NCBI RefSeq assembly: GCF_014237865.1
Contig: NZ_JACJUU010000003.1
Span: forward strand, 248,001-312,000
Source: Pusillimonas minor
GTDB lineage: Bacteria > Pseudomonadota > Gammaproteobacteria > Burkholderiales > Burkholderiaceae_B
DNA: 64,000 bases
Direction: 5' to 3'
In this document: positions 35,271-44,180 of the stretch, in pieces
Position numbering within the stretch: position 1 is the stretch's first letter
Layout: every line of letters starts with the position of its first letter
Position numbers and translations under genes: made by a program
The notes under the pieces: generated by a model
Databases searched by the model: none
What the model was told of the DNA's origin: nothing
The model's input: the letters and a program-made list of their open reading frames with translations, nothing else

Positions 35271-36567
35271 ACCGTCAACGGCGGCAGCCCGCCCGTTAAG
35301 CACCGCCGTCGCCGTTGCCCAAATTTTTACGCCCCGGGTGGCCTGCCTGCATGCCGACCAGGTCGTCTTGCTCGACATCGAAGCCAGCCTAGCGTTATTT
35401 AACGGGCCTGGTGCTTTGTACCAACGCTTGCTGGGCCTATTACAACAGCAAGGGCTGCAACCTGTCGCAGCCCTTGCGCCCACAGCCCAAGGGGCCGTCT
35501 GGCTGTCGCAATACCCTGGCTCTGTACTGCGGCGGTGCCTGGTGTTATCTACGCTGCATCGCCGGCTCGACGCCCTGCAGGTGCAATACATTTCATCGCT
35601 GGCGCCGTGGCATGCCTGGTTGCAAGGCATAGGCTGCACGCACCTGGGCCAGTTGCGTCGTCTGCCCCGTCAGGCGCTTCAGCAACGTACCGCACCCAGT
35701 CTGCTCCAGGCACTCGACTACGCCTATGGGCATGCCCCGCAGCTATATACCTGGGAACCTGCCCCCGAATACTTTAACCACACACAAGAACTCGACTTTC
35801 GTCTTGAAAACGCCCCTGGCCTGCTATATCCATTACAACGGCTGGTCGACCAGGCCTGCCTCTGGCTAAACCTGCACCAGTGGTCTTGCCGGCAGCTGCA
35901 TTTTTTACTGCACCACGAAAAGGGCCGTAAAGCTCAACCCCCTACCGTGCTGTCGCTGGCTATCTCCGAACCGGCCTGGCAAACCCATTGTTTTCTTCCT
36001 GTGCTTAAAGAACAGCTTGGGCGCTGCGCCTTGCCCGCCCCGGTCATTGCCGTTACCTTGCGTATCGACCACACCGAACCCCGGGCGCTGCACAGCACCA
36101 CCCTGTTCCCCGAACCGGGGCAGTGGCAACGCAACGAGCAGCAGCTCTTTGATCTGCTTCGGGCCCGGCTGGGGGCCGACAACCTGCTTACCCCCCGGCC
36201 ACGGGCCGACTATCGCCCCGAAATCGCCAATGACTGGGCCCCCATGGCGTACTCAACCGGCCCGGCCAACCAACCCGGGGCAGACACAATGCCCACGGCC
36301 CTGCCGCCACGGCCGTTTTTTATGTTTGCCGCGCCCCAGCCTTTAACGGTTGTCAACCACCACCCTACTTATAACCAGCACACCCTTACCCTGGTACAGG
36401 GCCCCGAACGCATCGAAAGCGGCTGGTGGGAAGCCAACGCCCGGCAGGCCCGCGACTACTTCATCGCCCAAGACGCGCAGGGCATGCAGTACTGGGTGTT
36501 CAGGCCCAGCCCCTCGCGCGCAAACTCCGGCACCGAACGTTGGTTTTTACACGGGCTGTTTGCCTGA
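35242..36567 (+). CDS. imuB: ImuB, Y-family DNA polymerase-like mutasome adaptor
   Basis: A 441-aa Y-family polymerase homologue from the ATG at 35242 (MRFISLYFTK), inside the imuA end; a longer frame to 35137 overlaps imuA more deeply and has a poorer start. The fold is shown by the little-finger and thumb-like segments (ALQVQYISSLAPWHAWLQGI; HLGQLRRLPRQALQQR), but catalytic acidic residues of true Y polymerases are not apparent, as is usual for ImuB. QQLFDLL near residue 300 resembles a beta-clamp-binding motif. It bridges the clamp and DnaE2. Confidence 0.88.
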   Translation: MRFISLYFTKPSTAAARPLSTAVAVAQIFTPRVACLHADQVVLLDIEASLALFNGPGALYQRLLGLLQQQGLQPVAALAPTAQGAVWLSQYPGSVLRRCLVLSTLHRRLDALQVQYISSLAPWHAWLQGIGCTHLGQLRRLPRQALQQRTAPSLLQALDYAYGHAPQLYTWEPAPEYFNHTQELDFRLENAPGLLYPLQRLVDQACLWLNLHQWSCRQLHFLLHHEKGRKAQPPTVLSLAISEPAWQTHCFLPVLKEQLGRCALPAPVIAVTLRIDHTEPRALHSTTLFPEPGQWQRNEQQLFDLLRARLGADNLLTPRPRADYRPEIANDWAPMAYSTGPANQPGADTMPTALPPRPFFMFAAPQPLTVVNHHPTYNQHTLTLVQGPERIESGWWEANARQARDYFIAQDAQGMQYWVFRPSPSRANSGTERWFLHGLFA

Positions 36568-36676
36568 ACACACCTGCGGCAAGGCTTGCCGTCAATATTG
36601 TTGCAAGCACCTGCCACAGCACCGTTGTCCTAAACACTCGTCCTGAATATTTGTCTCAAGCACCTGCCTCAACCCT

Positions 36677-39600
36677 ATGTCGTCAACCCTGCCCTATGCC
36701 GAACTCGACTGCCTGTCCAACTTCAGTTTTTTGAAGGGGGCCTCGCACCCTGAAGAACTGGTCGCCCGAGCGGCAGCGCTGGGGTACAAAGCTTTGGCCT
36801 TGGCCGACGAATGCTCATTGGCGGGCGTGGTCAGGGCGCATGTCGCCGCCCGGCAACACGCGCTTCACCTTATTGTCGGCAGCCGCTTTAACACCACTGT
36901 GTCGGGCCTTGACCTCATCGTTCTGGCCCAAAACCTTGACGGCTACGGCAACCTGGCGCAATTAATTACAAGCTTGCGCACCCAGGCCGGCGCCACAAAA
37001 AAAGGGCCGCCCCCTCTTCATATCCCCGCTACCGCCAACCCCCAGGCGCCCAAAGCTTGCCCCAATGCACTGCAACTGGCAGGCTGCCTGGTCATTGCCA
37101 AAGCACACCAGCACACGCCGGCCATTGCCACTGCGCTGCAAACCCTTAAACAACATTACCCTGGCCGGCTTTGGCTGGGCCAGGCCCGGCATTACCAGCC
37201 CAACGACACCGTACCGCTCCAAGCCAGCCTTACGCTTGCCGAACAGCTTGGCCTGCCGGTGGTTGCCCTGGGCCAGGTCGAAATGCACGTGCGTTCACGC
37301 CAGCCGTTACACGACACCCTGGCGGCCATCCGGCTTGGCACCCCAATTGAACAATGCGGTTATGCCCTGCACCCCAATGCCGAACACCACATGCGCAGCC
37401 GCTTTCGGCTGTCCAACCTTTTCAGCCCGCAGGCATTGCACGAAACCCTGAACATTGCCGCGCAGTGCACGTTTTCGCTCGACGAACTGCGCTACCAGTA
37501 CCCGCACGACATTGCACCACCGGGCGTAGGGCTGGCCCGGTATCTGGCCCAAGAAACCTGGGCCGGCGCCAACAAACGGTACCCCCACGGCATACCCAGC
37601 AATGTCCAAGCCCAAATTACAACCGAACTCGACCTCATCAGCCAACTTCACTACGAGCCCTACTTTCTTACGGTTTACGACATCGTCAGCTACGCCCGGT
37701 CGCAGCATATTTTGTGTCAGGGGCGGGGTTCGGCCGCCAATTCGGCCGTGTGTTATTGCCTGGGCATTACCGAAGTCGATCCTGCCCAGGGCAACGCGCT
37801 ATTCGCCCGTTTCATCAGTGCCGAACGCAACGAACCGCCCGATATCGACGTCGACTTCGAACACCAGCGCCGTGAAGAAGTCATCCAGTACATCTACGAT
37901 AAATATGGTCGCGACCGCGCCGCCCTGACCGCCGTCGTTATTACCTATCGACGGCGCAGTGCGCTGCGCGATACGGGCAAGGCGCTGGGTATCGCCCCTT
38001 CAATCATCGATCAGGTGTGTAAATCGTGCCAGTATCAAGAGGCCTCGCAAACCCTGCTCGAAAAACTTCAAGAACAAGGGCTCGATCCCAGCGACCATCG
38101 CATTCGTGCCTGGGCGGCATTGGCGCAAACACTGCTGGGCTTTCCGCGCCATTTGTCGCAGCACCCCGGCGGCTTTGTCATTTCACAAGGGCCGCTTGAC
38201 CGGCTGGTACCTATCGAAAACGCCAGCATGGCAGGCCGTAGCGTCATCCAGTGGGACAAAGACGACCTCGATGCCATGGGGTTACTCAAGGTCGATGTGC
38301 TGGCCTTGGGCATGCTGTCGGCACTTAAACGGGCGCTTGACCTGCTTGCTGCCAAATACAAGCGCCCGTTTGCCTTGCAAGACATTCCCCACGAAGACCC
38401 GGCCACCTACGCCATGATCAGCCGCGCCGACACCATAGGCGTATTTCAAATCGAGTCACGCGCCCAGATGAGCATGTTGCCGCGCCTGCGCCCACGCACA
38501 TTTTATGACCTGGTCATTCAAATCGCCATTGTCCGGCCAGGGCCTATACAAGGCGATATGGTCCACCCGTATTTACGACGCCGCCAAGGCCTTGAACCGG
38601 TCAGTTACCCGTCGCCACAAGTCGAGCACGTCCTGTCACGCACACTGGGCGTCCCCATCTTTCAAGAACAGGTCATGCAAATCGCCATGGTGGCCGCCGG
38701 TTTCAGCGCTGGCGAGGCCGACCAGTTGCGCCGCTCTATGGCGGCCTGGAAACGTAAAGGTGGGGTCGACCGCTTCCGGCCGCGCCTGGTCAGCGGCATG
38801 CTGGCGCGCGGCTATCCCGCCAAATTTACCGAACTCATCTACAAGCAACTCGAAGGCTTTGGCGAATATGGTTTCCCGGATAGCCACTCGGCCAGTTTCG
38901 CCAACCTGGCTTATGCCAGCGCCTGGATCAAATGCCACGAACCGGCGGCCTTTCTGGCCGCCCTGCTCAATGCCCAGCCACTGGGCTTTTATGCCCCCAG
39001 CCAACTGGTGCAAGACGCGACGCGTCACGGCGTACAAGTATTACCGGTCGATATCAACGAAAGCAATGTCGACGCCCACCTGCCCTCGAACGCGCCCGGG
39101 CAAACCGTGCGCCTGGGGCTGAACAGCATCAAAGGGCTACCGATTGAAAGCGCAGCACGCATTGCCCGGGCCAGGCAACATGGGCCTTTTGGGTCTATCG
39201 CCGACTTGACACGCCGCGCCGACCTGAACAAGCGCGATCTTGACGCCTTGGCCGGCGCCGATGCCATGAGCAGCCTTGGGGCCCATCGCCACCAGGCCCG
39301 CTGGCAGGCCGCCCTGCGCCCATCAAAAGACTTGCTGCATCAGGCCCCCATTCACGAAACACAAACACCTGTGTTGTGCGAGCCCACAGAAACACAGAAT
39401 ATTTACCAAGACTACGCCGCCACCGGCCTAACGTTGCGACGACACCCCCTGGCCCTGTTGCGCGACCAGTTGCAACAGCTGCGTTTTGCCAGTGCCCAGC
39501 AACTGCACGGCACGTATCCCAACCGCCGGTTGGCGCGCGCGTGCGGCCTGGTCACCACACGTCAACGGCCCCAAACCGCCAAAGGGGTTATTTTCGTCAG

Positions 39601-39808
39601 CCTCGAAGATGAAACCGGGCTGGTCAATGTGATTGTGCGCCCCGAACTGGCCAGACAACAAAAGCAAATACTGGTCGGCAGCACCTTGCTGGGTGTTTAC
39701 GGGGTTTGGCAGCGTCATGACAACGTATGCCATCTGGTGGCCGGCCGCCTGGTCAATCTTGACCACCTGCTGGGCCATTTGCCCGTGCGCAGCCGCAACT
39801 TCCAGTAA
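36677..39808 (+). CDS. dnaE2: Error-prone DNA polymerase DnaE2 (ImuC)
   Basis: A 1043-aa C-family polymerase. The PHP domain starts at once (ELDCLSNFSFLKGASHPEEL), the palm carries catalytic aspartates in NEPPDIDVDFEHQRREEVIQ and again in KDDLDAMGLLKVDVLALGML, and an OB-fold appears near the C-terminus (GVIFVSLEDETGLVNVIVRP). It is the damage-bypass polymerase of the imuA-imuB-dnaE2 operon and is shorter than replicative DnaE (about 1160). The gap after imuB is 109 bp with no strong terminator. Confidence 0.94.
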   Translation: MSSTLPYAELDCLSNFSFLKGASHPEELVARAAALGYKALALADECSLAGVVRAHVAARQHALHLIVGSRFNTTVSGLDLIVLAQNLDGYGNLAQLITSLRTQAGATKKGPPPLHIPATANPQAPKACPNALQLAGCLVIAKAHQHTPAIATALQTLKQHYPGRLWLGQARHYQPNDTVPLQASLTLAEQLGLPVVALGQVEMHVRSRQPLHDTLAAIRLGTPIEQCGYALHPNAEHHMRSRFRLSNLFSPQALHETLNIAAQCTFSLDELRYQYPHDIAPPGVGLARYLAQETWAGANKRYPHGIPSNVQAQITTELDLISQLHYEPYFLTVYDIVSYARSQHILCQGRGSAANSAVCYCLGITEVDPAQGNALFARFISAERNEPPDIDVDFEHQRREEVIQYIYDKYGRDRAALTAVVITYRRRSALRDTGKALGIAPSIIDQVCKSCQYQEASQTLLEKLQEQGLDPSDHRIRAWAALAQTLLGFPRHLSQHPGGFVISQGPLDRLVPIENASMAGRSVIQWDKDDLDAMGLLKVDVLALGMLSALKRALDLLAAKYKRPFALQDIPHEDPATYAMISRADTIGVFQIESRAQMSMLPRLRPRTFYDLVIQIAIVRPGPIQGDMVHPYLRRRQGLEPVSYPSPQVEHVLSRTLGVPIFQEQVMQIAMVAAGFSAGEADQLRRSMAAWKRKGGVDRFRPRLVSGMLARGYPAKFTELIYKQLEGFGEYGFPDSHSASFANLAYASAWIKCHEPAAFLAALLNAQPLGFYAPSQLVQDATRHGVQVLPVDINESNVDAHLPSNAPGQTVRLGLNSIKGLPIESAARIARARQHGPFGSIADLTRRADLNKRDLDALAGADAMSSLGAHRHQARWQAALRPSKDLLHQAPIHETQTPVLCEPTETQNIYQDYAATGLTLRRHPLALLRDQLQQLRFASAQQLHGTYPNRRLARACGLVTTRQRPQTAKGVIFVSLEDETGLVNVIVRPELARQQKQILVGSTLLGVYGVWQRHDNVCHLVAGRLVNLDHLLGHLPVRSRNFQ

Positions 39809-39880
39809 GGCATGCACTAAAATACAGGTCAAACCTTTTTTGCTTACCGGCCCATGCGGCCACCAATACAGGACACCACC

Positions 39881-40342
39881 ATGAGCCTTTCGCTCTCACA
39901 GCAGCTTTCCGATGCCATCAAGGCAGCCATGCGCGCCAAAGACACTGCGCGCCTGGGCACATTGCGTTTCTTGCAAGCCGCCGTCAAGCAAAAAGAAGTC
40001 GATGAGCGCCGCGAACTGACCGACGCCGACATTACGGCCATCATCGAAAAACAAGTCAAGCAACGACGCGAATCTATTGCTGCATTTGAAAAGGCCGGTC
40101 GTACCGAAACTGCTGCCCAAGAGCAGGCCGAACTCGATGTACTGCAAGAGTTTTTGCCCAAGCAAGCCACACCCGAAGAAATCAATGCCGCCATCGACAA
40201 CGCCATGGACGCAGTGGCCGCGCAAGGCGTCACCGGTGCGCCGGCCATGGGCAAGGTCATGGCTATTCTTAAAACCGAACTGGCCGGTCGCGCTGATATG
40301 TCGGCGGTTTCCGGTCAGGTCAAGCAACGCCTTATGTCGTAA
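39881..40342 (+). CDS. yqeY: GatB/YqeY domain protein
   Basis: A 153-aa protein from the ATG at 39881. It matches YqeY from the start: LSQQLSDAIKAAMRAKDTAR, RFLQAAVKQKEVDERR, ADITAIIEKQVKQRRESI, and the second GatB-like half EFLPKQATPEEINAAI with GAPAMGKVMAIL. It is probably tRNA-dependent amidotransferase-related or RNA-binding; the exact role is unproven. The next gene starts 4 bp later, so they are one operon. Confidence 0.92.
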   Translation: MSLSLSQQLSDAIKAAMRAKDTARLGTLRFLQAAVKQKEVDERRELTDADITAIIEKQVKQRRESIAAFEKAGRTETAAQEQAELDVLQEFLPKQATPEEINAAIDNAMDAVAAQGVTGAPAMGKVMAILKTELAGRADMSAVSGQVKQRLMS

Positions 40343-40346
40343 CGCC

Positions 40347-40754
40347 ATGACCGAAATGTCAAAAGAAAGCACCGATTACTTCGGTCTTAACATCCCTTTC
40401 ATGCAGTTTATCGGCCTGCAACCCGAAGACTTCTCGCCGCAACTGACACGCACGCGCCTGCCCTGGCGGGCCGACCTGACCAACAGCCGTGGCGATATTC
40501 ACGGGGGCACGCTCATGAGTGCGCTCGACCTGACCCTCAGCGCCGCCGCCCGGGCCAACGACACCGCCACCAGCATGGCCACCATCGACATGACCTCGCA
40601 CTTTTTGGCGCCGGCCAGGGGCACCGTGGTCTTCGAAGCCACCTGCCTGCGCATGGGCAGGTCTATTGCTTTTTGCGAAGGCCGCGCGCTTAGCGAAGAC
40701 GGCGAACTGCTGGTCACGGCCACCGCAACCTTCAAGGTCATGCGACCGCGCTAA
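40347..40754 (+). CDS. PaaI-family thioesterase (hotdog fold)
   Basis: A 135-aa hotdog thioesterase from the ATG at 40347. The acyl-CoA thioesterase motif DIHGGTLMSALDLTLSAAAR carries the conserved HGG and Asp. The rest (TIDMTSHFLAPARG, GRSIAFCEGRALSEDG) completes the fold. It probably hydrolyses small or aromatic acyl-CoAs in the cytoplasm. It starts 4 bp after yqeY. Confidence 0.88.
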   Translation: MTEMSKESTDYFGLNIPFMQFIGLQPEDFSPQLTRTRLPWRADLTNSRGDIHGGTLMSALDLTLSAAARANDTATSMATIDMTSHFLAPARGTVVFEATCLRMGRSIAFCEGRALSEDGELLVTATATFKVMRPR

Positions 40755-40770
40755 ACCCCGCAAACAAAAA

Positions 40771-40791
40771 GGCCCGGCGTCAAGCCGGGCC
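40771..40791 (-). terminator. Rho-independent terminator between thioesterase and OYE genes
   Basis: GGCCCGGC-GTCAA-GCCGGGCC makes an 8-bp GC stem. On the minus strand it is followed by TTTTTGTTTG, so it serves chiefly the Old Yellow Enzyme gene. Confidence 0.85.
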
Positions 40792-40827
40792 AAATTACTG
40801 CTGGGCAAAACCCAAAACCAGACGATG

Positions 40828-41910
40828 TCAGGCTTCGGCAGGCGTTTCGCAGTCGACCGGAGCCAATGCGGGGTAATCGGTATAACCTTTGGCGCCCTGG
40901 CCATAAAACGTACTTGGGTCGGGCTCGTTTAACGAGTGGCCGTCGCGCAAACGAGCAACCAGGTCGGGGTTGGCAATAAACATACGGCCAAACGCCACGG
41001 CATCGCCATCTCCGTTATCAATGGCTTTTTGCGCAGTTTCTAGCGTGTAGCTGCCATTGATAATGACCGGCCCACCAAACAGTTTTTTCATTTGAGGCGC
41101 CAGGCTGTCGGGGCCCTGGGGCTCGCGCACAAACATAAACGCCAAATTGCGTTTACCCAATTGTTCGGCCACGTAATAAAACAACGAGGCCGGGTCGCTG
41201 TCGCGCATGGCGTGCACGCCGGCACGCGGCGACAAATGCACCCCAACCCGCCCCGACGGCCAGACGCTGCACACTGCATCGACAACTTCAAGCAAGAAGC
41301 GCGCCCGGTTTTCGACGGAACCGCCGTACTGGTCGGTCCGCTGGTTGGAACCATCGTGCAAGAACTGGTCGATAAGATAACCGTTGGCGCCGTGTACCTC
41401 GACACCGTCGAAGCCGGCTTCTTTGGCGTTACGGGCAGCCTGAACAAAGTCGGCCACAATGCCGGCGATTTCATTGGTTTGAAGTGCGCGTGGCACAACG
41501 TAATCGCGCTTGGGGCGCAAAATACTGACCTGACCTTCGCAGGCAATGGCGCTAGGCGCCACCGGAATTTCGCCGTTAAGCAGTTCTGGGTCGGACACCC
41601 GCCCCACATGCCACAGCTGCAAGACGATTTTCCCGCCGCGGGCATGAACCGCTTCGGTCACGCGCTTCCAGCCTTCAACCTGCGCCTTGCTCCAGATACC
41701 GGAGGTGTCGGGGTAGCCAACGCCTTGCGCCGTAATCGATGTAGCTTCGGTAATGATGAGGCCGGCGTCGGCACGCTGACAGTAATACAAACGGACCAGA
41801 TCGGTTGGCGCCCGCCCTTCACCTGCACGGGTGCGCGTTAGCGGCGACATCACGATGCGGTTGCTTAACGACAGGCTGCCGAACTGAACCGGCTCAAATA
41901 AATTCACCAT
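40828..41910 (-). CDS. Old Yellow Enzyme family alkene reductase (NemA-like)
   Basis: A 360-aa FMN-dependent ene-reductase. It begins LFEPVQFGSLSLSNRIVMSP, has the substrate-binding His-Asn pair in VEVHGANGYLIDQFLHD, and ends with FGRMFIANPDLVARL. These enzymes reduce electrophilic alkenes and nitro compounds with NAD(P)H. A terminator lies directly downstream. No regulator gene such as nemR is adjacent. Confidence 0.93.
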   Translation of the reverse strand: MVNLFEPVQFGSLSLSNRIVMSPLTRTRAGEGRAPTDLVRLYYCQRADAGLIITEATSITAQGVGYPDTSGIWSKAQVEGWKRVTEAVHARGGKIVLQLWHVGRVSDPELLNGEIPVAPSAIACEGQVSILRPKRDYVVPRALQTNEIAGIVADFVQAARNAKEAGFDGVEVHGANGYLIDQFLHDGSNQRTDQYGGSVENRARFLLEVVDAVCSVWPSGRVGVHLSPRAGVHAMRDSDPASLFYYVAEQLGKRNLAFMFVREPQGPDSLAPQMKKLFGGPVIINGSYTLETAQKAIDNGDGDAVAFGRMFIANPDLVARLRDGHSLNEPDPSTFYGQGAKGYTDYPALAPVDCETPAEA

Positions 41911-42083
41911 AGTGTGGGACTCGAATACAGGTTAACCCTAATGCAATAAAGTTAACATATTCTGGTGCTATGCGGTACCCATCACCGCAAACGTACCCGG
42001 CACACCGGTTAGCCCGCGCCATCAGCCATTAACAAGGGCCTCCAATACGCCTACAATAGCGCCCTGTTCAACAGGAGCACTAC

Positions 42084-42737
42084 ATGGCGCAATTTGCCGT
42101 CATCGGTCTGGGTCGCTTTGGCTCGGCCGCATCGCTGGAACTCATGAAACTGGGTCACTCGGTACTGGGTGTCGACACCAGCGAAAAGCTGGTCAACAAG
42201 TATGCCGACCAGCTCACCCACGCCGTTATTGCCGACGTCACCGACCGGCGCGCCATCGACGAGTTGGGGCTGGACAACTACGACGTTGTGCTGGTGGCCA
42301 TTGGCGCCGACCTTGAAGCCAGTTTGTTGTGCGTGGTGCATTTAAAAAGCGCCGGCGTACAAACAATATGGGTAAAGGCCACGTCGCGCGCGCACCACAC
42401 TATTCTTAGCAAACTGGGCGTTGACCGCATCATTCACCCCGAAGAAGAAATGGGGGTGCGCGTGGCGCAGGCTTTAAGCTACCCCATGGTCAACGACTAT
42501 ATTTCGTTGGGTAACGGCCAGTTCGTTGTCGAAATCGACGTTGGTGAGCGGCTGGACGGCACCACGGTTGAACAGTTCCTGACCGAAAGCCAGGAAAACA
42601 TCCATATTTTGCTGATCAAACGCAAGGCCGACGTGCATGTTCACCCTGGTGGCAGCTTTGTAATGCACACAAAAGACATTCTGGTGCTTGCCGGCCAGCT
42701 TGATGCGCTGAAAACCATTGCACCCATGCTGTCGTAA
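42084..42737 (+). CDS. TrkA/KtrA-type potassium-uptake regulator
   Basis: A 217-aa RCK protein: an NAD-binding domain starting FAVIGLGRFGSAASLEL with the Asp in GVDTSEK, then a C-terminal RCK_C domain. It controls a TrkH-type channel from the cytoplasmic face by binding nucleotides. AGGAG stands 8 bp before the ATG. The channel gene starts 3 bp after its stop, so the pair is an operon. Confidence 0.92.
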   Translation: MAQFAVIGLGRFGSAASLELMKLGHSVLGVDTSEKLVNKYADQLTHAVIADVTDRRAIDELGLDNYDVVLVAIGADLEASLLCVVHLKSAGVQTIWVKATSRAHHTILSKLGVDRIIHPEEEMGVRVAQALSYPMVNDYISLGNGQFVVEIDVGERLDGTTVEQFLTESQENIHILLIKRKADVHVHPGGSFVMHTKDILVLAGQLDALKTIAPMLS

Positions 42738-42740
42738 GCC

Positions 42741-44108
42741 ATGCGCAACTGGGACCCGCGGCTAACACTACGCCACTATCATCAGGTCAGGCACGCCGGC
42801 CGCTTTAACGCCTCACCCCCAATGGTGCTGGCGGGTGGCTTCCTGTTTCTAAGCCTGATGGGTGCGCTGTTGCTCTGGATGCCTTTTTCCACGCATCACC
42901 AGATCGAACCCATTACCGCCTTGTTCTCTGCGGTCTCGGCCGTCACCCTGACAGGGCTCAGTACAGTCGACATTACATCGACTTACACCCCTGTGGGTCA
43001 GGCCATCTTGATCAGCCTGGTGCAAATCGGCGGGTTGGGTTTTGTGACGTTTTCTATTGTCGCCGCGCTTGCGCTGGGCAAACGCATCAGCCTGCAGCAC
43101 CAGGCATTGGCCCAGGAAGCCTTTAACCAGACCAATGTCGCCACGGTCAAACAAACTGCATACGCCATTATCAAAATCACCCTGATGCTCGAGTTGCTGG
43201 GCATTGCGCTTTTTACGCTGTGGTGGTCGGGGTCTACAGATTTCCTCACCGCGCTCGGGCGCGGAATCTTCCATACCATTTCGGCGTTCAATAACGCCGG
43301 CGTGTCTATCGAAGGCACCCACCTGGTAGGCCACGTCGACAACCCCGCCGTCATTCTGCTCACGACGGCGCTGATTATCCTGGGGGGTATTGGCTTTTCG
43401 GTGCTTAACGACATCCGCCAGAAAAAGGCCTGGAAGACACTGGCCCCCTACAGCAAAATTGTGCTGATCGGCAGCGCCGTCATGAACCTGATCGGCTTCG
43501 TGATGATATGGCTGCTTGAATACGACAACCCGCTGACTCTGGGCCCGCTGGACGCCGGCGGCCAGGCGTTGGCCGCCTGGCTGCAAAATGTCACCACCCG
43601 TACAGCCGGTTTCAACAGTGTCGATATCGCCAGCCTTGAAGACAGCACCACATTGCTGATGATGCTGTACATGTTTATTGGCGGCGGCTCGCTCAGCCTG
43701 GCCAGCGGCATCAAGATCGGCACGTTTATCGTGCTAATGGCGGCCGCCTACTCGTATATTTTCCAGCGCCCGCAGGTCGTGTTGCTCAAGCGTGCCGTGT
43801 CAGCCGACACCGTACAAAAATCACTGGCGCTGCTGCTGGTCACGGCTACCCTTATTTTTTCGGCCACCCTCATCATGACAATGATCGAGGATGCGCCGTT
43901 TATCAGTATCCTGTTCGAAGTGGTTTCTGCCGTCAGCACCACGGGCCTGAGCCGCGACCTGACCCCGACGCTGTCGTGGCCCAGCCAGTTTCTGGTGATC
44001 GTGCTTATGTTTATTGGTCGCCTCGGGCCCCTCACACTGATCTACAGTTTAAGTATCCAGCATCGCGGGCGGGTGCGTTACCCCGAAACCAACTTCCAGA
44101 TCGGCTAG
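42741..44108 (+). CDS. TrkH/KtrB-type potassium channel subunit
   Basis: A 455-aa membrane protein with four P-loop repeats whose selectivity-filter stretches can be read: SAVTLTGLSTVD, TISAFNNAGVS, TTRTAGFNSVD and SAVSTTGLSRD. This is the K+ pore partner of the preceding RCK protein; length and organisation are closer to KtrB-type than to the long TrkH. It lies in the inner membrane. Confidence 0.93.
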   Translation: MRNWDPRLTLRHYHQVRHAGRFNASPPMVLAGGFLFLSLMGALLLWMPFSTHHQIEPITALFSAVSAVTLTGLSTVDITSTYTPVGQAILISLVQIGGLGFVTFSIVAALALGKRISLQHQALAQEAFNQTNVATVKQTAYAIIKITLMLELLGIALFTLWWSGSTDFLTALGRGIFHTISAFNNAGVSIEGTHLVGHVDNPAVILLTTALIILGGIGFSVLNDIRQKKAWKTLAPYSKIVLIGSAVMNLIGFVMIWLLEYDNPLTLGPLDAGGQALAAWLQNVTTRTAGFNSVDIASLEDSTTLLMMLYMFIGGGSLSLASGIKIGTFIVLMAAAYSYIFQRPQVVLLKRAVSADTVQKSLALLLVTATLIFSATLIMTMIEDAPFISILFEVVSAVSTTGLSRDLTPTLSWPSQFLVIVLMFIGRLGPLTLIYSLSIQHRGRVRYPETNFQIG

Positions 44109-44180
44109 GTGCGTCATAATCACGTCATCTTGGCGTGACAAAATCTCGGGACATCTGCATTTGCCCCCGGAATCAATGCC

